A model generated the notes under the pieces. That model made no database searches. It was not told the origin of the DNA and saw only the letters and a list, made by a program, of their open reading frames with translations. From Shewanella sp. (GTDB lineage: Bacteria; Pseudomonadota; Gammaproteobacteria; Enterobacterales; Shewanellaceae): 64,000 bases of DNA. Made by a program: the position numbers and the translations under genes. This document shows, piece by piece, positions 27,339 to 34,851 of the stretch. Each line of letters starts with the position of its first letter. Position 1 is the stretch's first letter. The stretch spans positions 62,001-126,000 of the forward strand of contig NZ_JABSSM010000018.1 in assembly GCF_013214165.1 (NCBI RefSeq), given 5' to 3'.

Positions 27339-27746
27339 ATGAGCCTAATGGATGTTGATGCAGCAAAAAAATACCTGCTAAATAAACCCGAAACGGTATT
27401 GGATTTTCCCTTTGGTGCCGAAGTTTACGTATTTAAAGTGAAGAAAAAAATGTTCGCCACCTTGGCCATTGGCAAGATGGGTAAAGGAGATGACGCTAAT
27501 AATGACTCAGGTAATAAGCATTGGTGGATGAACCTAAAGTGTGACCCAGATGAAGCCGCAATTTTGCGGGACATCTTTACCGCGGTTATTCCCGGTTACC
27601 ATATGAACAAGGCGCTGTGGAATACCATCATCTTAGATGGTTCAATTCCACGAGGAGAGATTGAGCGCATGGTAGATAACTCATTCAAGCTGGTGGTGAG
27701 TAAGATGACCAAGAAAGAGCAGGCTTCTATATTGCTTCATCTTTAA
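27339..27746 (+). CDS. MmcQ/YjbR-family protein
   Basis: A 135 aa protein of the MmcQ/YjbR family, a small CyaY-like fold with presumed DNA-binding ability. Visible family features are the N-terminal PETVLDFPFGAEVYVFKVKKKMFA, the WWMNLKCDPDEA segment and the GYHMNKALWNTIILDG turn. The length is as expected. Function is unproven. It is a single gene between two minus-strand genes. Confidence 0.8.
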   Translation: MSLMDVDAAKKYLLNKPETVLDFPFGAEVYVFKVKKKMFATLAIGKMGKGDDANNDSGNKHWWMNLKCDPDEAAILRDIFTAVIPGYHMNKALWNTIILDGSIPRGEIERMVDNSFKLVVSKMTKKEQASILLHL

Positions 27747-27798
27747 CTCTGGAGAGCATGCTGCTTGTAAGCTCATTGGCTCACAGTACCTAGATCCG

Positions 27799-28908
27799 TT
27801 ATAGCGTCACGCGACTGCCATCGTATAGGCCACGGGTCAGTGTGTCTTGGCCTGCATTGGGGGTGATGAACAATAGCTCGCCGGATTGGCCATTCTTGAT
27901 GCTAGAATCGACCGCCAGGACCTTGTTGCTAAACAGGCCTAAGACTCTAGTCTGTGAGGTGTGGCCGACGACGATATGTTTCACATCGAAATAAGCCAAT
28001 ACCCTATCGATTTCACTCTCTTGGTAATCATCTTCGAAATAGCCTCTGAACCAGGTCGGGCCGTTGCCCAGAAACAGGAAGTTTAATCGATCATCACGCT
28101 TCAGCTCTGGCTTACTCTTATCGATATTGGCGCGGTAGATTTGGTTAGCCTTGTCTAAGGTCAGCTCTCTGTCGACCCACTCACCACTGATCCCGCCATG
28201 GAGGAACAAGGTATGGTTAACCTTGACTATGGTGTGCTTGCTGCGTAGCCACTGTCCAATTTCGCTGCTACTGTCATAGAGCTCATCGTAGCTGCGCTCG
28301 AGTAGCTTTTCTGCGGTTTGATAGCGTTCGTTAACGTATCTTAAGTCACCGCGCATCACCATCTGCTCATGGTTACCCATCAATAAATGCAGCTTACCGC
28401 CAGCATCACTGGCCTGTTTATCTAGCTTATACATAAACCAGAGAACTTCGTTTACCTGATGACCCCGGTCGAACATATCCCCTGTCATCACCATATGACC
28501 GTTACCGTAGGCCCAGTTATTATGCTCATCGATTATTTTGTGGTTTTTAAGCAGTGTGATGAGTACATGGTATTGTCCATGGACGTCACTCAGAGCGACG
28601 ATTTTACTGACATCTGTAAAAGTGTTGGCCGTTATCTCTCTAGCCTTAGGGTTGAGTCTTGGCTCTGGTAAATCGGCACAGGCATTAGGGCGTTTGAGTT
28701 CATTGTCGATGACGGGTGTAGCTTGAAGTTCGCTGGCACAGATCCAGTAGGCTTGTTGAGACTGCTGTGTTTTCGCCTGCTCGAACAGATAAGGGCCATC
28801 GTAGATGAGTTCTTGTGCCGAGGCTTGTTGCGCTTCATCCGCGCCAGCAAGGCCGATATGACAGGTTAATAGCAAGCTGACAGCCGCAAATTTTATGGTT
28901 TTTTTCAA
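27799..28908 (-). CDS. Exported metallophosphoesterase
   Basis: A 369 aa protein with a cleavable signal peptide (MKKTIKFAAVSLLLTCHIG…AGA). Calcineurin-like motifs: DVHGQYHVL (about 109), GDMFDRGHQ (about 143), GNHEQMV (about 178), LHGGISG (about 237) and VVGHTSQ (about 316). These resemble the serine/threonine phosphatase-like (Shelphs) subgroup. It acts in the periplasm; the substrate is not known. The start codon is TTG with only a weak upstream GTGAG. It borders the first accessory region, which begins about 100 bp upstream. Confidence 0.82.
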   Translation of the reverse strand: MKKTIKFAAVSLLLTCHIGLAGADEAQQASAQELIYDGPYLFEQAKTQQSQQAYWICASELQATPVIDNELKRPNACADLPEPRLNPKAREITANTFTDVSKIVALSDVHGQYHVLITLLKNHKIIDEHNNWAYGNGHMVMTGDMFDRGHQVNEVLWFMYKLDKQASDAGGKLHLLMGNHEQMVMRGDLRYVNERYQTAEKLLERSYDELYDSSSEIGQWLRSKHTIVKVNHTLFLHGGISGEWVDRELTLDKANQIYRANIDKSKPELKRDDRLNFLFLGNGPTWFRGYFEDDYQESEIDRVLAYFDVKHIVVGHTSQTRVLGLFSNKVLAVDSSIKNGQSGELLFITPNAGQDTLTRGLYDGSRVTL

Positions 28909-29009
28909 TGTGGTCTCACTGTTTATTCTTCTTATTTGATAGTCAGAATCTAAAGTGTTTTGAGGATAAATGTAAGTGGCTATTTGCTAATTTGTTTTCT
29001 TAGCTTCTA

Positions 29010-29335
29010 ATGAAGGCTGATCACATTTGCTGATTTAGCTTCTGGCTGAGTTGATATTGGGGAGTGTGTTTTAATTTTTACCTTGATGGTTATCTATAGC
29101 CTGCGGCGGTGCCGTGCAGGATGCACCAATGTCGTGCTCACATGGATGTGAATGAACGACCCTAATATGTAAACACTTCTGTGACACGGCGCGAGTATGT
29201 CCCTATAGCCTCTGCGACAGCGTCTGATGTGAATGGATTCACAAATGCCGTGGTGACTGGATGTCATAGAACGGCCTTGCTGTCGAAGGTCACAGCCGCG
29301 TTCACACCTGCTATTTATCTCTTCGATTTAGGTTT
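29010..29335 (+). repeat. Element A, copy 1a (left part only)
   Basis: This matches the left half of the complete element at 44290–44786: the GAAG(G)CTG start, TTTAGCTTCT.GCTGAGTTGA, TGCCGTGCAGG, AACGGCC and AGCCGCGTTCACACCTGCT. It then stops. Between these shared words lie short hairpins at 29138–29151, 29229–29242 and about 29254–29266 that are not the same as those in other copies. No coding frame. Confidence 0.65.
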
Positions 29336-29411
29336 TGTTGGTGAGTAGCTAACTCAGAAATGCTCCAAAGCTTGCTAGGCTTGGAATTAAGTTAGATAAC
29401 AATTCAATACT

Positions 29412-29447
29412 CGTCATTCCCGCAATGCTTGTGGGCGGGAATCCAGC
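29412..29447. repeat. CGTCATTCCCGC-type palindromic repeat
   Basis: CGTCATTCCCGC, then about ten bases, then GCGGGAATCCAGC. This is the widespread bacterial palindrome of the form CGTCATTCCCGC…GCGGGAATCCAG, a REP-like unit. It sits between two partial copies of element A. Confidence 0.7.
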
Positions 29448-29469
29448 CCCTTTGGCGTATGATGATTTT

Positions 29470-29990
29470 TTGAAGATCGTACCTTAATGGTTATCTATCG
29501 CCTGCAGAGGACTTACGTGTAGATACTTCTGCGAGACGGTGAATATGGCGCAGACATGCGCTTATGAACGAGAGGCACTGATGCCGAACTGGCCCTTAGA
29601 TAGGATATCATTCAAGCACGTCCGTGTGGGTCAGCGTAGGGAATGCCGACAAATGTAGGGAACATTTCCGGCCTTGTTTTGGAAGCTCGCAGCCGCATCT
29701 ACACCTGCTGATTGACAAGAATAAGTTGTCTCTTCGATTTTAGAGATTGTGTGATTGCTAATTTGAGGGGTTTAATCAGGGCTGGCACCATGCATTCGCT
29801 ACGTTGAACTTGAGGGAAGTTAACGTATCAAAAATCTTATGGGTGTCCACTTATCGCGATTGCATACAGCTCATCATCTTGATATTTTAAATTAAAATAA
29901 ATCATCGCCTTATATGCCATTTAGCACTCACAATGTCAGCACTGATATGTGGTCAATGGCTTCATTTTTATGATGGGTGGCTCGATAAAT
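29470..29990 (+). repeat. Element A, copy 1b (right end intact)
   Basis: It starts within the left half (ACCTTAATGGTTATCTATCG matches the same words at 29080–29100) and runs to the fixed right end CTCGATAAAT. The part from about 29685 to 29990 is nearly identical to 31756–32078 and 44478–44786. It carries hairpins at 29548–29561 (GCGCA/TGCGC) and 29651–29667 (AAATGT/ACATTT, loop AGGGA). A fragment of an IS3-type transposase follows directly. Confidence 0.75.
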
Positions 29991-30457
29991 GTTGTTTCAA
30001 CCAGCCTCTGGTGCTGCACTCAGATAATGGTGCGCCAATGAAGTGTCTGACCATGGAAGCTAAGCTTGAGGAGTTGGGCGTAACGGCTTTATTGAGCCGA
30101 CCGAGTGTGAGTAATGACAATCCTTACTCTGAGTCATTATTTAGGACGCTCAAGTACCGACCACAATGGCCTAGTAAGGGCTTTAATAGTTTAACTGAGA
30201 CGCGTGAATGGGTAGATAATTTTGTCACTTGGTACAACGATGAGCATAAACATAGCAAGCTCAATTTTGTCTCACCAAGCCAGAGGCATGCGATGCAGGA
30301 TAAGGAAATTTTATCTAAACGTAGAACTGTACTTGAAGAGGCGCAAGGGAGAAACCCGATGCGTTGGCCTAACGGCATCAGGAACTGTGAGCCCGTGGGC
30401 CCAGTAATGTTGAATCCAGATAAAGAGCCTGAAACGGATGTAAGAAATGTAGCGTAA
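29991..30457 (+). pseudogene. IS3-family transposase, C-terminal fragment
   Basis: The frame encodes the end of an IS3 OrfB integrase core: LVLHSDNGAPMKC contains the second catalytic Asp, and NDNPYSESLFRTLKYRP the Glu, 35 or so residues later as in DDE enzymes, then WVDNFVTWYNDEHKHSKLNFVSP. The first catalytic Asp, the N-terminal half and all of OrfA are missing. The apparent start at 29933 lies inside element A and is not real. Upstream DNA is replaced by the right end of element A. Confidence 0.85.
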
Positions 30458-30476
30458 AATTAAGTAAAGAGTGCCA

Positions 30477-30495
30477 ACTACCTTGAAAAACACCG
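30477..30495 (+). repeat. 19-bp motif shared with the inverted-repeat element at 49.2 kb
   Basis: ACTACCTTGAAAAACACCG differs at one base from the 19-bp arms of the inverted repeat at 49208–49332. It lies just after the IS3-type fragment. It may be an insertion-site sequence or a terminal-repeat relic. Confidence 0.5.
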
Positions 30496-30521
30496 AACTC
30501 TTGTTGTAGGAACTTCCAAAT

Positions 30522-30546
30522 AAAAAGCGCCCTAAAGGCGCTTTTT
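30522..30546. terminator. Bidirectional rho-independent terminator
   Basis: AAAAAGCGCC, loop CTAAA, GGCGCTTTTT. It lies between the transposase fragment and the convergent gene ending at 30572. Confidence 0.8.
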
Positions 30547-30571
30547 TACATGTACTTGCTATTAACTACCG

Positions 30572-31492
30572 CTACAGTGGATTTCTACATATAACTTCAG
30601 TGCTGCCAGAGCAATCAATAATTGTAACTTTGCCACTGGGTACCGTGGCACCCATGCCAACATCTACCGCTAACCCATATGCCTTAAAAGCTTCAAGTAG
30701 CACAGCCCATGTAGCTGTCGATGTACCTGTAGGATTAAAGAATTTAGAAAACGGATTTTTGTTGTTAAGCCAAGCTACGTTACCTTTCGCATCAACAACC
30801 TTAATAAATTTTATATGTAAGTTGTCATCCATATCGTAGAACTCAATATCTGCATAAGCTTTAGTGCCATCTGAAAATGTAAATAGCAATGGCGGAGAAT
30901 TTAATATAACTCCTGTAGTTACCATTTTTGTACCTGCACTTGCATACATTATAACTCTTTCAAAAAGAGTAGTGTGTATAGGCATGTTACGGAAATGGTT
31001 AGTAACATTAGTTTGCTGATATGAAGCGCCAACAAGTTCATACCCACTTCCAACCACAGTATCAGGTACTACAATAGCTCTTTGAGATATGATGCTTCTA
31101 ATATCATTTTGCAAAGTGGCATAATCTATAAATGCATTTAACTCAGTATTAGAAATGCTTAGCTTGGTTGCAGTCAGAGTTTTTTCAAGCCAACAATCAT
31201 AGATGAACCCACCTTCCCCATCAGGTTCTCTACCATTCGGGTCACATACAGTTTTAGAGCTTTTGTAAACCCTATACTTTTCTATTTGATAGTTAACGAT
31301 GTTCATTACATTAATATTTACAGCTTCGTTGTGTACTGCATGGTCTTTTGCTACTTGGCTAAATTGTGATTCTGTCACGCAGTTTTCACATTCAATATGA
31401 TAGTTCTTAGGGGCAGGTGGAAAATCACCTGCAAATGCGGCTGTAGAAAATTGAGTGGCGGTTAAAATAAATAACGTTGAGAGTAACTTCAT
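30572..31492 (-). CDS. Exported orphan protein of unknown function
   Basis: A 306 aa protein with a clear signal peptide (MKLLSTLFILTATQFSTAAFA before GDFPP). The mature part has six or so cysteines, including an early ECENC pair and a late DCSG/ICRNPL pair that could form disulfides, and a middle segment LLFTFSDGTKAYADIEFYD that suggests a beta-rich fold. I do not recognise it. The gene is visibly more A/T-rich than the chromosomal genes and stands between element A copies, so it is probably horizontally acquired cargo. The start is the first ATG after AGGATC. Confidence 0.65.
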   Translation of the reverse strand: MKLLSTLFILTATQFSTAAFAGDFPPAPKNYHIECENCVTESQFSQVAKDHAVHNEAVNINVMNIVNYQIEKYRVYKSSKTVCDPNGREPDGEGGFIYDCWLEKTLTATKLSISNTELNAFIDYATLQNDIRSIISQRAIVVPDTVVGSGYELVGASYQQTNVTNHFRNMPIHTTLFERVIMYASAGTKMVTTGVILNSPPLLFTFSDGTKAYADIEFYDMDDNLHIKFIKVVDAKGNVAWLNNKNPFSKFFNPTGTSTATWAVLLEAFKAYGLAVDVGMGATVPSGKVTIIDCSGSTEVICRNPL

Positions 31493-31668
31493 CTAAAGAT
31501 CCTTTTTAGATATAAACTTATGATTTTTTATCTTTACAGACAATAGACTATAAATCAAGCAGCTAACGGTAGCTGTTACAAATCTTAACATTATTGGTGA
31601 GATAACCAAAAAGATAGCAAAAAGATAGAAAAAGATAGGACAGCCATATCTTTTGTTAGACATTTCCT

Positions 31669-32078
31669 GTCTCCCTATAGGTCAGCGTGGGGAATGCCTG
31701 AGTGATATCTGGAGTATCACCGGCCCATGGGTCTGATGTCATAGAACGGCCTTGTTTTGGAAGCTCGCAGCCGCATCTACACCTGCTGATTGACAAGATA
31801 AGTTGTCTCTTCAATTTTAGAGATTGTGTGATTGCTAATTTGAGAGGTTTAATCATGACTGGCACCATGCATTCGCTACGTTGAACTTGAGGGAAGTTAA
31901 CGTATCAAAAATCTTATGGGTGTCCACTTATCATTGCCCTTATCATTGTGCATAAAACTCATCGTCTTGATAATTTAAATTAAAATAAATCATAGTCTTA
32001 TATGCCATTTAGCACTCACAATGTCAGCACTGGCATGTGGTCAATGGCTTCATTTTTATGATGGATGGCTCGATAAAT
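31669..32078 (+). repeat. Element A, copy 2
   Basis: From AGAACGGCC onward it is nearly identical to copies 1b and 3, and it ends at the same CTCGATAAAT. The left part contains the hairpin GTGATA/TATCAC with loop TCTGGAG at 31702–31720. It is preceded at 31625–31655 by a REP-like stretch (GGACAGCCATATCTTTTG) like those near the RAYT genes. Confidence 0.75.
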
Positions 32079-32242
32079 TGCTAAGAGTAAATGAACCGCC
32101 CTCGGCAACAAGCTCCTGCGTTGCTCTCGATAATTGCTCCTGCATTATTCGACCTTCGTCCATCCATGGGCTCGAACCTCCTGAATCTGACCTCTAGGGA
32201 AGAAGGAAATGTCATATTTTGTATGGAACAAAATAGACCATT

Positions 32243-32310
32243 CAGTCGTGTGCGGAGCCGCATGCAGGGTGGTGTGGGGGCTGGAGGCTAGATACCTCCG
32301 GCTACCCGAT
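32243..32310 (+). ncRNA. Group II intron 3' end (domains V–VI) remnant
   Basis: The sequence has the compact stem GTGCGG/CCGCATGC, then GGTGGTGTGGGGG, then a second hairpin (GGAGGCTAGATACCTCC with a likely bulged A), ending CTACCCGAT. This order and the CCCGAT end match the last two domains of some bacterial group II introns. No reverse-transcriptase frame is nearby, so this is only a remnant. The call rests on remembered consensus, not a covariance search. Confidence 0.45.
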
Positions 32311-32321
32311 TATATGCTACA

Positions 32322-32519
32322 TCACTTATCATCTGGCTTTAAAGGTGCCAATAAAAAGAACAAAATTAAACAAGCCCAACTAATAAACAAGCTAGCAAAT
32401 ATCCATGCGACTTTTTCTTTTCGCCCTACCTTATTTGATGTCGAAATGACAGAAATAGGAACTAGCCAGACTATACATAGAACTAGTAAAATTGGGAACC
32501 AAGATATAAATATATCCAC
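32322..32519 (-). CDS. Small two-helix membrane protein
   Basis: A 65 aa protein beginning at GTG with AAGGAG six bases upstream, an excellent site. It has two hydrophobic helices (about 3–22 and 36–58) joined by a short basic stretch (SNKVGRKEK), giving the pattern of PLDc_N-like small membrane proteins (…EKVAWIFASLFISWACLILFFLLAPL). Proteins of this size with this plan occur as accessory cargo; some are called immunity proteins, but nothing here proves that. Confidence 0.6.
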   Translation of the reverse strand: MDIFISWFPILLVLCIVWLVPISVISTSNKVGRKEKVAWIFASLFISWACLILFFLLAPLKPDDK

Positions 32520-32730
32520 CGATAACTCCTTTTAAGGGCATATAACGCCCCAATAAGGGGCTAAAATGTTGAGGGACGAAACAGCAAACTGTTTTTAGTC
32601 CTACTTAATTGGCTTGTTGAACGAAGCCGCTATGCGGCAGAAAGATAAATCCATCTCTATCTCCTTATCCTAAATACTTACTAGTGCAGGCCTTGTTAGG
32701 CCATTAATACTAGGAGTATTACTTTTATAT

Positions 32731-32940
32731 AACAAAGAGGCGAACACATCCGAACAACAACGCTTTGATTATCTTTATGAACAACATCTTACCAACTTAA
32801 CACTACAAGGCAAGCGACCCGCAACCATCGATGCTTATAGTCGTGCAGTACGACGTATTGCTGCGTACTTTGACTGTTGCCCCGACAATCTCACCGCCAA
32901 TGCCAACACTTCAGCTACTAGTGGCAGTATTAATCCTGAT
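32731..32940 (+). pseudogene. Fragment of IS91-associated tyrosine integrase
   Basis: The plus strand reads EQQRFDYLYEQHLTNLTLQG, KRPATIDAYSRAVRRIAAYF and DCCPDNLTA, the SAM-like N-terminal domain of tyrosine recombinases that accompany IS91-type transposases. About 50 codons are recognisable. There is no clear start, and the catalytic domain is absent; the frame then runs into a REP-like sequence. Confidence 0.6.
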
Positions 32941-32999
32941 GCGAGCGAAGAGGCTCCGGGAGATCTAAACTTGCTTGCCGGTGGCAATGTCACGAAAAG

Positions 33000-33050
33000 A
33001 CAGGACAGCCATATCTTTTGTCTTTTCAGTTATCCCCTACTAAGCGTTAA
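33000..33050 (+). repeat. REP-like hairpin upstream of the decayed RAYT
   Basis: AAAAGACAGGACAGCCATAT followed by CTTTTGTCTTTT, then the AGTTATC…AGTTATCTTGATTTAG stretch. It is the same unit, in opposite orientation, as the tandem array beside the intact RAYT at 45986–46336, and holds the same upstream position relative to its transposase. Confidence 0.7.
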
Positions 33051-33085
33051 GTTATCTTGATTTAGCTTTTTATGAGGTAGCTTTT

Positions 33086-33952
33086 ATGACTTCAGTTCGC
33101 CGTAACTGATTGTTAGGGCTATATCGACTCAGAATCGACTACCTTCTATCATATAATAAATCGTTGTGTTAGAAGAGCCTACCTCTGCGGTGAGGATAAG
33201 CTGACAGGTAAGAGTTTCGAGCATAGACGCGGCTGGATTGTCGGCTCCCCTTTGAATCTATGGTTAAGGCTCTTTCTGCTATTTTTTGTATCGATGTCTG
33301 TGCCTATGCGGTGATGAATAATCACTATCATCTAGTGCTTAAAATTGACCTTGATAGAGCTAAGTCACTGTCTAAAAGAGAGATAGTTGAGCTATGGTGT
33401 AAGGTGACTAAAGGACATGATGTAGCGACAAAATACATGAATGGCGATGCCTTAATCGAGGGAGAGCGTCTATTGCTTGATGGTCTACTTGCTGAATGGC
33501 ATGAACGTCTATCGAGTATATCTTGCTATTGATTCAATGGAGGGGTGAGGTGCCTCAATGAAGAGACTGCGCGTAAGAAAAATTGTGATGATAAATCAGC
33601 ATCAACCTGGAGTGAGCCCCTCAAACCCCTTGCCAAGTTCGAAGGTGCTACCCACCTAGCGACTCCATCAGGCATCCCGTTTCATTTCTGTGATTATTTA
33701 CAACTTATCGATTGGACAGGCAGAGCCATTAGGCCTGATAAGAAAGGTTTTATTGACTCAAGCCAACTTAAATTACTCAATGAACTTGGTATTGCACCCG
33801 ATGCTTGGATAACCTCAGCGAAAGAGTTTCGCCGCCAATACAGTGGTATTAGTGGTCGTTGGGATGCTATGTGTGCTTTCAAAAAGCGGCATAACTGTGG
33901 GCTATGGTGTAAAGGTAAAGCCAGCAGCAATGCACTTCATCCATTTGCTTAG
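33086..33952 (+). pseudogene. Decayed RAYT (REP-associated tyrosine transposase)
   Basis: A near copy of the intact RAYT at 44956–45987. It keeps the upstream context, an ATG at 33086, the HUH metal motif ([20 protein letters not shown]) and the C-terminal 110 residues (FCDYLQLIDWTGRAIRPDKK … KGKASSNALHPFA). The N-terminal part contains stop codons and frameshifts, there is a stop after SSISCY near 33530, and the stretch equivalent to about 75 residues after CLNEE is deleted. It is inactive but could have been mobilised in trans. Confidence 0.85.
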
Positions 33953-33985
33953 CAAGGTCTTCGGAAAGGCCTTCGGAAAGGCCTT

Positions 33986-34006
33986 CGCGGCTGAAGCCGC
34001 TCCTAC
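33986..34006 (-). repeat. REP element downstream of the decayed RAYT
   Basis: On the minus strand it reads GTAGGAGCGGCTTCAGCCGCG: the GTAG tetranucleotide followed by a perfect GCGGCT/AGCCGC hairpin, the hallmark of RAYT-associated REPs. Just before it is a short tandem of TTCGGAAAGGCC (two full copies, 33960–33984). Confidence 0.8.
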
Positions 34007-34055
34007 ATTAAAAGGCTGGTCGAGAAAAGCCAAATCGAAGAGATGACTTTCTCGG

Positions 34056-34665
34056 AACCAGAACAGGGTGTGAACGCGGCTGCGAGCTTCCGAAACAAGG
34101 TGAGGTATCACGAAGTGATACTCTCCGAACGAGAGGCTGGGTGAATATGGCATAGCCATAAGCTCATGAACGAGAAGCATGGTGAATATGGTATAGCCAT
34201 AATCTCATGAACGAGAAGCATGGATGCTGAACTGGCCTTTTTATAGGGATATAATTGGCTGAACTGGCCTTTTTATAGGGACCTATTTTATCGAACTGGC
34301 CGTTAAACAGGGCCGGAAATGTTCCCTACATTTTTCGGCATTTCCTACTATCCATGTAGGTCAGATGTTTTGGCAGAGCCCACAGGGATGACTCTTATGA
34401 AATCAACAGCCGGTGCCTCGTAGCAGTGTTTACATGTTAGGGTCGTTCATTCACATCTGACCCATAGGGCCTGCGATATTCCAGATATCACTCGGGCATT
34501 CCCCACGTCCTTGTGGGTCAGATGGGAAATGTCTTGAGATGTAGGGAGCATCTCTGACCATGTGAGCACGACATTGGTGAATCTGACCTATAGATAGGAA
34601 ATGTCTAATGTATGTCTGGAACATACAAGACCCTGCACAGCACCGCCGCAGGCTATAGATTAGAA
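34056..34665 (-). repeat. Element A left half, inverted, with extra hairpin modules
   Basis: The reverse complement carries the same words as the left half of element A: TATAGCCTGCGGCGGTG near 34665, ACCAATGTCGTGCTCACATG near 34560–34582, ATGTGAATGAACGACCCTAA near 34440–34460, and AGCTCGCAGCCGCGTTCACA near 34062–34092. Between them are inserted hairpins at 34105–34121, 34146–34160, 34187–34201, 34317–34333, 34475–34489, 34536–34554 and 34610–34626, plus tandem GAACTGGCCTTTTTATAGGG (34229 and 34262). No gene is present. Confidence 0.65.
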
Positions 34666-34783
34666 TGAAGCTATGGCATTCATGAAGCTAACCAAATACC
34701 AAACCAGCCAAATGAATCCAATTAAATGGATATTTAAGTAACTTGTTATCCGACAAGTAGACAATAACTTTATTGATAAAAAC

Positions 34784-34812
34784 AAAAAGCCACCCTAAAA
34801 AGGTGGCTTTTT
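34784..34812. terminator. Rho-independent terminator after ettA
   Basis: AAAAAGCCACC, loop of seven A-rich bases, GGTGGCTTTTT. On the minus strand it lies 40 bp after the ettA stop. Confidence 0.8.
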
Positions 34813-34820
34813 ATTATGCT

Positions 34821-34848
34821 GAGCTACGAGCTACGAGCTACGAGCTAC
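34821..34848. repeat. Heptamer tandem repeat
   Basis: Four perfect copies of GAGCTAC lie between the ettA stop codon and its terminator. This is likely replication slippage; no function is evident. Confidence 0.9.
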
Positions 34849-34851
34849 GAA

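Noticed and set aside
29933-29990. Start of the transposase frame inside the repeat (SALICGQWLHFYDGWLDK)
   Set aside because: The same sequence occurs at each right end of element A before different DNA, so it is read-through of the repeat and not part of the transposase.
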